Shown: one piece after another, positions 1 through 9,600 of the stretch
How the letters are laid out: each line of letters opens with the position of its first letter
Numbering within the stretch: the stretch's first letter is position 1
Assembly (NCBI GenBank): GCA_024635655.1
Contig: JAGXIL010000086.1
Coordinates: 1-32,744 of the forward strand
Reading direction: 5' to 3'
DNA: 32,744 nucleotides
Source of the DNA: Gillisia sp.
Lineage (GTDB): Bacteria; Bacteroidota; Bacteroidia; Flavobacteriales; Flavobacteriaceae
The notes under the pieces: model-generated
What the model was told of the DNA's origin: nothing
Database searches by the model: none
What the model saw: the letters and a program-made list of their open reading frames with translations, nothing else
Program-made: the position numbers and the translations under genes

Positions 1-120
1 CGGCACTTGTTAAAATAAAAGGAGTCGAACCTTTTCTGTCAATTACCCACCCGGGATTTAATTTCAAAATTTTTATTTAGAACTTCGCTGCTCTTTAAAC
101 AACTAGTCGCTCATTTTGTA

Positions 121-163
121 AGCGGCTGCAAATATACAACTCTTTTTCTTTACCAACCAAACT
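121..163 (-). promoter_or_regulatory. Leftward promoter A (strong, stable-RNA-like)
   Basis: The minus strand reads TTTGG, about 20 bases, then TATATTTGCAGCCGCTTA. This fits the Bacteroidota consensus (TTTG near -33, TAnnTTTG near -7). The -7 core lies at about 129-136. It is the copy closest to the left edge and nearly repeats promoter C, including the bases after the -7 box. Initiation would fall in the GCCGCTTA stretch, where an inverted repeat (GCCGCTTA with GAGCGAC) follows. The downstream gene is outside the window. Confidence 0.6.
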
Positions 164-223
164 TTATTTTAAAGTTTTTTTAAGGAAAAATTTTGGAGAA
201 GAACATGCCCGCCTTTCGTAATT

Positions 224-268
224 AAGCGGGTGCAAATATACTATGAATTCTTTATAAACAAAAAACTA
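224..268 (-). promoter_or_regulatory. Leftward promoter B
   Basis: The minus strand carries TTTG, 18 bases, then TATATTTGCACCCGCTTA, with the -7 core at 233-240. The CCCGC just after the -7 box can pair with GCGGG 13 bases further on (208-230). It is the middle of three tandem copies on the same strand. Confidence 0.55.
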
Positions 269-380
269 TTTCAAGTTTATTTTCACATCACAATGAGCGA
301 AGTGAAATTTTACAAATCCCGTGCCAAACCCACTAATAATCAATGAACTACCGCCTTTGTTTCACATTACTTGAACGCTA

Positions 381-422
381 AGCGGCTGCAAATATACACT
401 GCTTTTTTAGTACCCACCAAAC
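381..422 (-). promoter_or_regulatory. Leftward promoter C
   Basis: The minus strand reads TTTGG, about 20 bases, then TATATTTGCAGCCGCTTA, with the -7 core at 389-396. Core and downstream bases are the same as in promoter A, and both have TTTGG at the -33 position, so the two look like duplicates of one promoter. It is the copy furthest upstream. Confidence 0.58.
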
Positions 423-575
423 AAAATTGAGGTTATCTTTCTATAATATTTCTACTTCTGCTTAACCTATTGAAATAATGCTATTTAGAAATAAACAAAT
501 TAGACGGTCCGACTGAAAATATACAATACCTGATCTCAATAATAGTCTCCGCACATCATTAAAATACAGAGAAAG

Positions 576-2477
576 CTAAAGAAAGAAATTCCAAACAAGC
601 CCGAACCTGATCAGAAAATCCCTGTAGGGATAATCAGGGGCCGAGAAATTATTGTTTCCTGTAATAAGAGAATTCAGGTGTTCCAGCTTAAAAAAGATTC
701 TTGTTTGCCGCACCCTTCCGTTAAAGAACAAATCAACTACGGGATATCCCCCTAGCTCCACTTCGTTTTGCACAAAGAATTCAGCTAAAACGGGATCGTA
801 CCCATCCATTTGGTAAGGAGTAAAATACTTGAGGGTAACTCCTGTTTGAACGAACAGGGCCCGTTGAAACCAATGATCACTGAAGTATAAGGTATTTCTT
901 GTAACAAGTTCCGGCACGTTAAAAACTCCGCCCCCTTCAGTTACCTTTTGATACATTACGGTATTGTCAAGACTGAATTTTCCATATTGTATCTCCCTTT
1001 GGGCCTTGATACTCATATAATTTAATGTTCCTTCATACTGCATTGGTTTTGTGCCTTCTTCCGCCATTCTTCCGAAGAAAGTGTAATTATCCACCTGATT
1101 AAGCGAGGCTTCTACATTAACCAACTGAGGCGAAATTAAATTCGCACTGAGCACCCGGGAAGATTGATTAGAGAAGTCATTCCGCCAGTTATAATTTAAA
1201 TAATCACTTTGATACAGTAAAAAATTAAAATTGGGAGCCCGTTCATTGCTGTTTACTTCTACATTTAAATAATTTGCAGCATTGATGCGGTAATTGACTC
1301 CCCCTGTAAGGAAGTAACCCGAGAAATCTCCCAGCATATTCACCATTAAATCTCCATAAAACGCTAAAGGGCCGAAAGCATTGGAATATTCTGCTCCCGC
1401 AGAATAATTATGCCCAAGCAACCTGTTGGGAACCGGTTGGTCTCCAATTACAATAACAGAATTATAGCCGTAATTATAATAGGAATGCCCTGCCTTGCCC
1501 GCCAACCTTCCTAAAATTGGGTTCTGGAAGGACACGGCTACTCTGTTATTTATATGCCGCAATTTTACTTCATCATTTAAATTTGAATTACTGAACGTCT
1601 CACCATACAAAGGAAACGCGGCATCCTGCCTGAATACATATTTTTTATCACTGAAATCCGTGACATGATGAAGGGTGATCCTGTTCTGCTCCCTGGGCAG
1701 GAGGTCAAATTCGTGGTTTAAATAAAACCGCTTTCCAAACAGCACATTTTCCGCATTTTCAAATTTAACTTCCAGCAGGGACCGATCTTCAAATTCTTCC
1801 TCCTTATTAACAAACTGTTGTAAGGCCTGAGCATTAAGCCCTCCATTTTCCCTGTTCAGAAGATCCTGAGATACAAAATGGGTTTTCATCCGGTACCGGT
1901 TGTTTAAAGTAGCATAGCTGAGCGTAGTCCTGAAATTCCCTGTACTGGTGAGAGAGTTTTGATAGTTTCCTAATGACCTTAAGCCTTTGTAGGCTATAGA
2001 AAGGTTAATTCTTGGGGAAGTATTGGTGGTAAAAAAAGCATCCAGGTTCTGCCCCTGTTCGGGAACAGTTTTAAAATATAGTTCAGTCAAAGGAGTTGGC
2101 ACTTCATAATAATTAATGTTCTCTGCCTCCATAAAATTAAAATGCCTGGCCCGGGCACCTAATTCAGGGATAAGCTCTTCCCCTTTAAAATAATGCGCCA
2201 GCCGATTGTAAGTTTGCCCCACGTTTGCAAAAGGCAGGAATTCAAAATTATCTCTTCTCAAGTAGTTGAACCTGTAATCTTTTTGAATTGTCAATGAAGT
2301 ATCCACATAGGTAGTGTCTCCATTTACCGAAATGATCTTGTAAGCTGAAATTGGCGGTTTTTGTGCTGTGTCGCGCTGTACAGAAATTTCGCGATCTCCT
2401 GACCCTGGAAATGGGCGTTGAGCTACAGCATTAGTAGTAAAGCAAACAAAGAAAATAAATAATAGAAAATATTTCAT
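576..2477 (-). CDS. Putative outer-membrane porin-like beta-barrel protein
   Basis: A 633-residue protein with a signal peptide (MKYFLLFIFFVCFTTNAVAQ) followed by a proline- and glycine-rich segment, then a long region of alternating strands rich in Asn, Tyr and Phe. It ends in VWNFFL, a hydrophobic terminus with the closing aromatic pattern of outer-membrane barrels. Length and layout fit the uncharacterised Bacteroidota 'putative porin' family (PF14121-like). That assignment is recall, not a search. An upstream in-frame start at 2528 exists, but the ATG at 2477 begins exactly at a good signal peptide, and a -7-like TACTTTTA at 2496-2503 lies between the two, so I choose 2477. The gene is transcribed alone, leftward. 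A substrate cannot be inferred. Confidence 0.8.
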   Translation of the reverse strand: MKYFLLFIFFVCFTTNAVAQRPFPGSGDREISVQRDTAQKPPISAYKIISVNGDTTYVDTSLTIQKDYRFNYLRRDNFEFLPFANVGQTYNRLAHYFKGEELIPELGARARHFNFMEAENINYYEVPTPLTELYFKTVPEQGQNLDAFFTTNTSPRINLSIAYKGLRSLGNYQNSLTSTGNFRTTLSYATLNNRYRMKTHFVSQDLLNRENGGLNAQALQQFVNKEEEFEDRSLLEVKFENAENVLFGKRFYLNHEFDLLPREQNRITLHHVTDFSDKKYVFRQDAAFPLYGETFSNSNLNDEVKLRHINNRVAVSFQNPILGRLAGKAGHSYYNYGYNSVIVIGDQPVPNRLLGHNYSAGAEYSNAFGPLAFYGDLMVNMLGDFSGYFLTGGVNYRINAANYLNVEVNSNERAPNFNFLLYQSDYLNYNWRNDFSNQSSRVLSANLISPQLVNVEASLNQVDNYTFFGRMAEEGTKPMQYEGTLNYMSIKAQREIQYGKFSLDNTVMYQKVTEGGGVFNVPELVTRNTLYFSDHWFQRALFVQTGVTLKYFTPYQMDGYDPVLAEFFVQNEVELGGYPVVDLFFNGRVRQTRIFFKLEHLNSLITGNNNFSAPDYPYRDFLIRFGLVWNFFL

Positions 2478-2495
2478 GGGCCTGAAGTAGCGGTG

Positions 2496-2528
2496 TAAAA
2501 GTAAAATTTTAAAATGAACTGCGACCAA
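2496..2528 (-). promoter_or_regulatory. Possible promoter of the porin-like gene
   Basis: TACTTTTA (minus strand, 2496-2503) matches TAnnTTTG at all but the last base. TTGG lies 21 bases upstream (2525-2528). If real, transcription begins near 2489, only about 12 bases before the ATG at 2477. Confidence 0.35.
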
Positions 2529-2884
2529 TGGTTTGAAACAAAAGCGATCTCTAAATAAAAACCGTCCTAATTACTCCTCCTGTTAGTATCGTTGAAATTC
2601 GCATTTTATTTTTCAGTTTAGAGGAATTTTAATATGCACTAACATTATTATTCTGCATCCTTTTAAGGGAGTATAAAATTTCAGATTAGATATTAAATAT
2701 ACTGCAGCCCTTTAATATACTGTCTCTCCTTTTAATTAATCCATTTAAATCCCCATCTAATCTGCGTTATATTTTCTTTTAATAAAGAAGCTCAAATAAG
2801 GGATTTATTTAATTTTGGCAGGATACTTGATTAAATCCAAAGAAATAGATATTTTGTTAAGTCAAATAATATTATAACAGTTAT
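2529..2884. other. Intergenic region between divergent genes
   Basis: AT-rich DNA between the leftward porin-like gene and the rightward small secreted protein. I see no gene or RNA in it. Only the rightward promoter candidate at its right end is distinct. Confidence 0.5.
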
Positions 2885-2915
2885 TTTGCTGATCATTTTT
2901 AAGTTTCTATTTTAG
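2885..2915 (+). promoter_or_regulatory. Promoter candidate for the small secreted protein gene
   Basis: TTTG at 2885-2888, a 19-base spacer, and TATTTTAG at 2908-2915, close to TAnnTTTG. Transcription would start near 2922, leaving a leader of about 17 bases before the ATG at 2939. Confidence 0.4.
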
Positions 2916-2938
2916 CCACTCTTATTTAAAATATAACT

Positions 2939-3595
2939 ATGAAAAAATTTTTGTTTAGCTCCCTTTTCCTTTCCGCATTTGCTGTAAGTGCTCAAAACGT
3001 AGATCTCCCTACAGATTTTATTCGAAACACTCTAGATGGTAAAAATGATCGTCAAACTAATGTTACCGGAAGTCCATATCACAATGAAAATTTTCAGCCA
3101 GGAACTGTAACTATTGCCGATAAATCATTTGACACATATGTACGCTACAATGGTCTGGAAGATGTATTTGAAATAAAAAACCAGGCTGGAGAAATAAGTG
3201 CCCTTATAAGAAGGCCCGACATTAAGGTTACCTTGGACGGGAAACAGCATAAAATAGAAACTTTTCTAGATGGAAATGACATGTCAAAACAACGTTATTT
3301 CGTTATTTTGGCCGAAGGAGAGAATAAGTTTTTAAAAAATGAAGGAATAGAATATAAGGAGGCTCAACAAGCGTCAAGCAGCTACTCTCAAAGCAAACCT
3401 GCATCTCTGGTGCCATATACAAAATACTACATTAAAAAAGGTGATGGAAAAGCTGAAGAAATTAAATTGCGAAAAAAATCGATCTTAAACATACTTGATG
3501 ATGACCGGGCGAAGAACTATGTGAAGGAGAACAAATTGAAATTGAAAAAAGAAGAAGAAGTTGTTCAGCTTATGGATTATTTAAACTCCATTTAA
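2939..3595 (+). CDS. Small secreted protein, paralogue of 10617-11294, function unknown
   Basis: 218 residues with a signal peptide ending near VSAQ (residue 19). The mature part is hydrophilic, mixed strand and helix, with a lysine-rich C-terminal third. I do not recognise a named domain. It shares an ordered set of motifs with the protein at 10617-11294: GSPYxNExFxxG near residue 45, YxRYxxLxDxxEIK near 67-80, YY followed by a DG-containing turn, then a KLRKK-type basic segment and a C-terminal helix. Both are rightward single genes, one on each side of SusC/SusD operon 1. Cells would export it to the periplasm or surface; no lipobox is seen. It ends 75 bases before a clear terminator. Confidence 0.75.
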   Translation: MKKFLFSSLFLSAFAVSAQNVDLPTDFIRNTLDGKNDRQTNVTGSPYHNENFQPGTVTIADKSFDTYVRYNGLEDVFEIKNQAGEISALIRRPDIKVTLDGKQHKIETFLDGNDMSKQRYFVILAEGENKFLKNEGIEYKEAQQASSSYSQSKPASLVPYTKYYIKKGDGKAEEIKLRKKSILNILDDDRAKNYVKENKLKLKKEEEVVQLMDYLNSI

Positions 3596-3623
3596 CAGCG
3601 ACAGCTACTTATTAACTAAAGTT

Positions 3624-4110
3624 TTAATCACACTTGGACAACAGTCTATTGGTCATTAAAAATTTACGATAAACCTGTGAAAAATCTTCACAGGTTTTTT
3701 CTTGAATACTATTTTGAAGCATTAAAAAAGACCATATCGGCTTTATATACCAGAAACTTCCCTTAATACGGTATCCCTCTTTTGACAAAAATAAGTGATT
3801 AGCATGGAACCAGGCGAACCTGCCAGAGATATACGAAGCATACATCGCAGTCCAAGAAATATCCAATAGTTTTATTTCCTTCTTTTTTACCAACACAGCA
3901 ACTGTTTTCTTTACTACAAACAATTTTTCACCAGCGGAAAAATCAGCATTGATTTTGTTCCTGATATTTCTATTCTTTTCCGCTTTTGCAACCCGTCGAC
4001 ATCGAATTAATATAGTGCAATAGTCTTAGACATTGTCTGCGAACTATAAAATTCCTGATGCTTTTGATATAGGTGTAATAAAGCAGTGCCTTATAATCTT
4101 TTTCGTGCAT
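3624..4110 (-). pseudogene. Possible decayed gene, no identifiable product
   Basis: Two consecutive leftward open stretches lie in different frames. One runs from ATG 4110 to a stop at 3970 (46 residues, with charged and aromatic helices). The other runs from 3923 to 3624 (99 residues, with a tryptophan- and phenylalanine-rich stretch reading SGRFAWFHANHLF). Further in-frame sequence upstream of 4110 looks protein-like but is broken by a TAA. Together they could be the remains of one gene. Against this, a strong terminator hairpin lies inside the second stretch, and I recognise no family. It may all be chance. Confidence 0.22.
3672..3700 (+). terminator. Rho-independent terminator of the 2939-3595 gene
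   Basis: A perfect 10-bp stem (AACCTGTGAA with TTCACAGGTT) around a 5-base loop, followed by T's on the plus strand. Confidence 0.8.
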
Positions 4111-4230
4111 AAATGCCTTTTCAAGTGATAAGAAAAAGGCTACAATTTATTGTAAATTCCTCGGTTTGAACTTTTCTTCAAGAATCAATATGGGTGTCCT
4201 GTCACCAATTTTAGGACAGGACATATAAAC
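4111..4230. other. Intergenic with two inverted repeats
   Basis: Just beyond operon 1's terminator lies a perfect 9-bp inverted repeat, TGTCCTGTC at 4195-4203 and GACAGGACA at 4215-4223, with an 11-base AT-rich loop and no T-tract. A shorter palindrome, TACAAT-TT-ATTGTA, lies at 4141-4154. The larger repeat could be a 3'-end stabilising hairpin or a protein site; the sequence does not decide. Confidence 0.35.
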
Positions 4231-4263
4231 AAAAAAAAGGCTGCCCTTTCAGACAGCCTTTTT
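4231..4263 (-). terminator. Terminator of SusC/SusD operon 1
   Basis: The stem AAAAAGGCTG / CAGCCTTTTT surrounds a 10-base loop, with an eight-T tract on the minus strand. It lies 21 bases past the stop of the last gene. The loop is almost identical to that of the terminator after operon 3 (20017-20048). Confidence 0.85.
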
Positions 4264-4283
4264 AATTAAGAAAATATTTTATT

Positions 4284-5099
4284 TTATTGTCTTGTATAAA
4301 CTGCCGTTGCAGAATCACCAAAACCATTTACCCAGCTTATAGTCAAGGTTCCATCTTCATTAACAGTTCCCGATAATTGAACTGTAGAACCGAAAGCATC
4401 TGCCCATGATCCTGATAGATTACCACAAACATCCTGCATTTTTCCTTCAGTTTCAAAGGTATAACCATAAGGAGCTCCGTACCATTCGATGTACAATCCT
4501 GCAACCCCATCTGAAAGAGTATAGTCAAGATCTGAACCTTCATCTTTAGTGATTGTCACCGTGTAAGAGAAGTCCTCAATAGGATTGTTTACAGGAGCAC
4601 CATCTGTAGATTCACCTGCGCTAACAGCAGTATAAACCCCTTCAAGTTCAGAATCACACTTCTTAAACATACTTAGAGTAAAAGTAGATCTGGGTCCAAC
4701 CAAGGCCTCTCCGTCTATTCCATCAAGGTTTAAAACTACGGTGGTGGTAGTTAGATCAGGAATTTCATCAAAATTCCCGGTTATTTTAACTTCACCAACA
4801 AATTCTCCTGCAGGAATGACCAATGTACTTTGATCAATAGTGTATTCTGCAGGTTCTGCTGTAGAACTGGGATCAACGCTTATTTGAATAGCTCTATCCT
4901 GATCAGACCTGGTAGATGACTCTACTCTTACAATATAACTTGCACCATCTTCGGGCACAGGTAAAGTCGCACTTGAGTTAGCAAAATTTATTAAGGTCTG
5001 ACCATTGTCCACATCGTAAACAAGCAGCTCCTCTTCACAACCTACAATAGTAGTGAAGATCAATGCTATTACTGAAAATCTATATATTAAATTTTTCAT
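4284..5099 (-). CDS. SusE-like surface lipoprotein, third gene of SusC/SusD operon 1
   Basis: 271 residues with a lipoprotein signal (IVGC, lipid cysteine 21, followed by acidic EEE, which is compatible with surface export in Bacteroidota). Residues 30-145 look like one immunoglobulin-like or Calx-beta-like domain (PVPEDGASYIVRV, EYTIDQSTLVIPAGEFVGEV). A second beta-rich domain of about 120 residues begins at Cys148, ends in Gly- and Trp-rich strands, and has a further cysteine in DVCGN that could pair with Cys148. It starts 18 bases after susD and shares its terminator, so it is part of the operon. By position it should be the accessory glycan- or ligand-binding lipoprotein (SusE/SusF role). 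No catalytic motif is visible. The ligand is unknown. Confidence 0.75.
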   Translation of the reverse strand: MKNLIYRFSVIALIFTTIVGCEEELLVYDVDNGQTLINFANSSATLPVPEDGASYIVRVESSTRSDQDRAIQISVDPSSTAEPAEYTIDQSTLVIPAGEFVGEVKITGNFDEIPDLTTTTVVLNLDGIDGEALVGPRSTFTLSMFKKCDSELEGVYTAVSAGESTDGAPVNNPIEDFSYTVTITKDEGSDLDYTLSDGVAGLYIEWYGAPYGYTFETEGKMQDVCGNLSGSWADAFGSTVQLSGTVNEDGTLTISWVNGFGDSATAVYTRQ

Positions 5100-5117
5100 T
5101 ATAATTTTTTATTAGAA

Positions 5118-6632
5118 TTAGTAACCTGGGTTTTGTTGTTCACGAAGACCAGGATTTGCATTAAATTCTACAATAGGTAGAGGAAATGTAAATCTGTAAT
5201 CTGTAGCTGGTAAAGAACAAGCGTTGTTAAAGGCACAATCCACAGGATCTTTAAGTACTCCTCTGTTTCCACGCTCACCCATTCTTTTAAGATCCAGGTA
5301 TCTGTGACCTTCAAAAGCAAGTTCAATCCTTCTTTCATCCAGGATAGCCCCAAATGCTTCAGTTTGATTTGCGTATACAGGAAGGGCAGTATCATCGTCG
5401 AATCTTGCATCTCTTAATCTTTTGATCAGGGAAGCAGTAGAACCTGATTCTCCATTGATATCCCCTGCAGCAGCTCTGGCTTCAGCAAGAATTAAAAGCA
5501 TTTCAGCAGAACGAAATACCTTTAAATCATTCATTAAAGGTCTTCCCTCAGAACCAGGATATTTATCAACTACTAAAATATCATTAGTTTCAGCACCTTC
5601 ACCTGAAGCATAATCAGGATCAACAACAGAGGAAGGATGAACTAGAGCTTCATATCTAACATCTGCAGTATCCAAAAGATTAAATAAAGATCTTCCCATT
5701 TCAAAATAAGGAGATCCATCTACTCCTGGGCCTACAAAAGCAAAAGCCGCACCTGCCCAACCTACTCGTCCCGGAGAACCGGTACCTGGTAATCCTGCAC
5801 GCGCTTGAAAATCATAATAATCTCCAATTGTTCTTTCCAATTTGAAAATGATCTCTGCATTGCTCTCATCCACCCATATGTCTTCATACTCTTCCTGAGT
5901 TGCAAGACCATATTTGTTTAATAATTCTTCAGCCAAAGGACCTGCTACAGCATAATTTTCTCTGTAAGCAGCCATTCTTGCACGAAGAGCCTTAACAAAA
6001 TCCTGACTAATATATATAGGATCATCCTGAGTTGTGATTAAACTCTGTGCCATGTCAAGATCGGCAGTGATTAAACTAAAAACTTCTCCGTTTGTATTTC
6101 TTAATAGTTCCTGATCAATAGTAGGAACGAAATCAACGGCAATGACACCTAAAGCACTATCATCAGTAAGATCTGTAGTAAAAAAAGATTGCAGTCTAAA
6201 ATGTTGATACGCTCTTATGGCATAGGCCTGGCCGAGGATACTATTGTATTCGGCCTGCTCTCCATCTTCAGGAGTAATTAAATCTGCAGCTCTTATCAAT
6301 CTGTTTGCGGCATTTATTGCAGCATAACTTCTCGTCCAGATCGCTGAAGGGGTTATCGAACCGGCGTTTAATGTAAACCCGTAATCCTGTAATCCCTGTC
6401 CTCCACTATCAAACCCAATAGCAAGCTCATCTGTAAAGACAGAGGTGAAGGCGATTTCCGGAGTGATATCAAGTCTGTTATACACACCAAATAAACCGGC
6501 CTGTAAATCGTCTACCGTTTGAAAGGCAGCGTCCTCATCTAGCCTACCGGGCTGGTCGATCTCGATGGCATCGTTACAACTCACCGCAACAAACAGCAAG
6601 CTCAAAATATAAAATAAATTTACTTTTTTCAT
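5118..6632 (-). CDS. SusD/RagB family substrate-binding lipoprotein, operon 1
   Basis: 504 residues, a lipoprotein with signal ending AVSC (lipid cysteine 19). It has the SusD fold signatures: N-terminal helical region with YNRLD, the TPR-type segment LGQAYAIRAYQHFRL near residue 140, RSAEMLLILAEARA near 375, ILDERRIELAFEGHRYLDLKRMGER in the C-terminal quarter, and a terminal QQNPGY. SusD proteins form the hinged lid over the SusC barrel on the outer face of the outer membrane and capture the nutrient. The gene lies 15 bases after susC and 18 before the third lipoprotein. Length is typical. Substrate class cannot be read from the sequence. Confidence 0.93.
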   Translation of the reverse strand: MKKVNLFYILSLLFVAVSCNDAIEIDQPGRLDEDAAFQTVDDLQAGLFGVYNRLDITPEIAFTSVFTDELAIGFDSGGQGLQDYGFTLNAGSITPSAIWTRSYAAINAANRLIRAADLITPEDGEQAEYNSILGQAYAIRAYQHFRLQSFFTTDLTDDSALGVIAVDFVPTIDQELLRNTNGEVFSLITADLDMAQSLITTQDDPIYISQDFVKALRARMAAYRENYAVAGPLAEELLNKYGLATQEEYEDIWVDESNAEIIFKLERTIGDYYDFQARAGLPGTGSPGRVGWAGAAFAFVGPGVDGSPYFEMGRSLFNLLDTADVRYEALVHPSSVVDPDYASGEGAETNDILVVDKYPGSEGRPLMNDLKVFRSAEMLLILAEARAAAGDINGESGSTASLIKRLRDARFDDDTALPVYANQTEAFGAILDERRIELAFEGHRYLDLKRMGERGNRGVLKDPVDCAFNNACSLPATDYRFTFPLPIVEFNANPGLREQQNPGY

Positions 6633-6647
6633 CTTTCTTATTATTTT

Positions 6648-9600
6648 TTATAGTCCAAATTCAACTCCTACAGAAATAATTCTAGGGGTAGGGTATATTC
6701 TTGAAGTATTGTTAAGAGCTTCCGCATCAAAACCTCTCCATTCACTCAAGGTAAACAAATTCTCTCCGTTGGCAAATACTCTTAAGGAAGAGATACCTAT
6801 ATTCTCAATTACATCAGCAGGAACTGCATATCCAAAACTTGCAAATCTAAGTCTTAAGAAATCTGCGTTTCTAAGATATTGGTCAGAACCTACAGCACTT
6901 AAATTTGTAGCACGCAAAGCAGGAATATCAGTTACTCTGTTGTCTGGAGTCCATGCTCTTGCAATGTCTCTTGAATTTCTAAACTGAGCAATGTTATTCG
7001 GGCTCTGGAATCCGGCAAGGTCAAAATCATACCGGTCTACACCCATCACATAATTGAACTGGGTATTAAGGAAAAATCCTCCGTAGCTCATGTTCAATCC
7101 AAAACCACCATTATAGTCAGGGAAGATGTTCTTATCTAACCATACACGATCTGTATCTGCATTAGGATTCTCTGTTACATCTCCATCTGCAGTTAAGAAC
7201 AATAAGTTTCCGTTTGCCGGATTCACACCTGCATATCTAATGGTATAGTATTCAAATAATTTACCACCATTTCTACCTGTTCCAATCAACTCACCATCTT
7301 CTCTTGGTATATCTCCAAGTTCCTGTTTGTTGTAGTTACCGTTGAACATAACATCCATGTTAAAGCCTTTCTGGCCACCACGTATTACATCATACTTTAA
7401 ACTAACATCAACACCGGTATTGGAAAGAGTTCCTGTATTGGCATTAAGTAATGTTACAGCATTTATAGCTGAGATTGGAGTACTTTGGAAAAGATCTGTG
7501 GTTTCTTTAACGTATCCGTCAACCGATCCTCTCAACCTTCTGTCGAAAACTTCGAAATCAATACCAACGTTTGCCTGAGTTACTGTTTCCCATCGTAAAG
7601 TATTGTTAGCGATTTGGGATAAAAAGATAGAGTTTTGTCCTGCATACCCACCACCTGTACCAAAGAAGTTACGGGTAAGATCGGGTGCAGAGAAGTAACT
7701 GCTTCCAGAAATCGTTTGGTTTCCGGCAGTTCCATAAGACGCTCTTAATTTTAGGACATCAAAAATCGAGTTATCCATAAAATCTTCATTACTAATGTTC
7801 CATCTGGCGGCTACTGAATAAAATGTTCCCCATTTGTTACTTTCAGCAAATCTGTATGATGCATCTCTCCTTACAGTTCCTGTAATACCATATCTTGTAG
7901 CATAATCATAATCTACCTGTCCAAAATATGAAAACAAACCTGCATTTCTCTGAATGGCATTGGCCTGATCTGCAAAGAAATCATTATCTGAATTATCATC
8001 TACAAAACCTGCACCATCTCCAGGGGAGAATGTTTTTAAGTCAATACCATCAGCAGTATAACCAAAACCTCTTAAGTGAGCCTTAAAATATTCAGCATAA
8101 ACCCCTGCATCTAAAGTGTGCTCTCCAAAATTTTTGTTGTAATTCAAAGAAGTTACCTGGTTAAAGGTAAAGATCCTTGTAGTTTGCTGTGCCTGGAATC
8201 CTGCAAGAGGATTAGCACCACCACCAAAAAGGATAGCGTTAAATGAATCTGATCTGTCAGCAGTTGTGAAAATTTCATTTGTATAGTCAGAACTTAAAGT
8301 TGCATTTACAGAAAGATCATTTGTTAATTTATAACCTGCATTTGCACTGGCTAAAATCTTCAATTCTTCGTCAAATCTTGTGAAGTTCATCAACTTATCC
8401 ATTAAGAATAACGGAGTATTCAAAAAGGAAATTCCCTGAACCAATTCAGCCCCTGAAGTATAATCATCTGGTGAAATATAAGGTGCAGATTGATAAGCTC
8501 CTAAAACAAAGTTCTGGTTGATACCACCTGTACCAACAGAGTTAGGCTCATTAGATTTGGAGTAGTTTATGGAAACACTGGTTCCATAATTGAATTTCTC
8601 ATTATCTGATCTTCCGGTAATATTATTCCTGAAGTTGAATCTTTTAAGATCTGATCCTTTAAGGATACCCTCTGTTTCGAAAAATCCTAAAGAGGTAAAA
8701 GCAGTAGATTTATCTCCACCGGCAGAAAGGCTTAAAGTATTGTTTCTGGTGATCCCTGTTCTAAAGAATACATCCAACCATTCGGTTGTAGTAGCTTCTG
8801 CAATTTCTGCATCAGTAAGGTTATTACCTCTACCGTTACCAAAAGTTCTTGTTAATTCAAGTTGCTCCTGAGAGTTCATCAAATCGTAATCTGCATCCTG
8901 AAGCGTGTTGAACGAAAGAATAGAAGTTGCAGTCAATTTTAATGGCGCATTAAAGGAACCTTGTCTGGTCTCAATAATAATTACCCCATTTGCACCACGG
9001 TTTCCATAAATAGCAGTTGCACCGGCATCTTTAAGTACAGAGACAGAAGCAATATCCTGAGGGTTTAAACTTCTAAAGTTCCCTTCATCAACAGGAATTC
9101 CATCAATAATAAATAATGGCTGCGTATTACCATTAATAGAAGTTACCCCACGAAGGTTAATGTTCGAGGCAGCTCCCGGCTGTCCTGAACTTGTGGAAAT
9201 GTTCAAACCGGCTACCTGTCCAGATAGGGTCTGTACAAAGTTGGCATTAGGCCTGTTTTCAATTGATTGGGAAGAAATAGTTACAGAAGCAATATTTGAC
9301 TTCTCCTTAGTAGAAGTACGATATCCCTGAACTACAACTTCATCAAGAGCTGCTGCATCAACATCTAAAGTGACATTGATAGTAGAATTACCACCTACTG
9401 GTATTTCTTCTGATGCGTAACCCACAAATGTAAATACAAGCACGTTGTTCGCATTGGCGCGAATGCTGTATCTTCCGTCAAAATCTGTTTGAGTACCACT
9501 GTTGGTACCCTCAATAATAATGTTAACCCCGGGAAGTGGTAACCCCGTGTCATCGACAACAGTACCTGTTACCGTTCTTTCCTGTGCAAAGGTTAATTGC

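Larger units (their letters stand above)
1..575. other. Gene-free left edge with tandem leftward promoters
   Basis: I see no coding region here. The stretch holds three copies of a leftward promoter-like block (listed separately). Downstream of the last copy, at positions 17-35, the minus strand can fold a short hairpin of AAAAGG and CCTTTT around a TTCGACT loop. It resembles a tRNA T-arm, but no D-arm, anticodon arm or acceptor stem can be built around it, so I do not call a tRNA. Whatever these promoters drive begins at or beyond the window edge. Confidence 0.6.

Noticed and set aside
17-35. T-arm-like hairpin with TTCGACT loop, suggesting a tRNA on the minus strand
   Set aside because: No matching D-arm, anticodon arm or acceptor stem can be folded from the flanking bases.
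88-104. Plus-strand GCTGCTCTTTAAACAAC resembles the boxA antiterminator of rRNA leaders
   Set aside because: It is on the strand opposite to the promoters around it and no rRNA follows to the right; probably chance.
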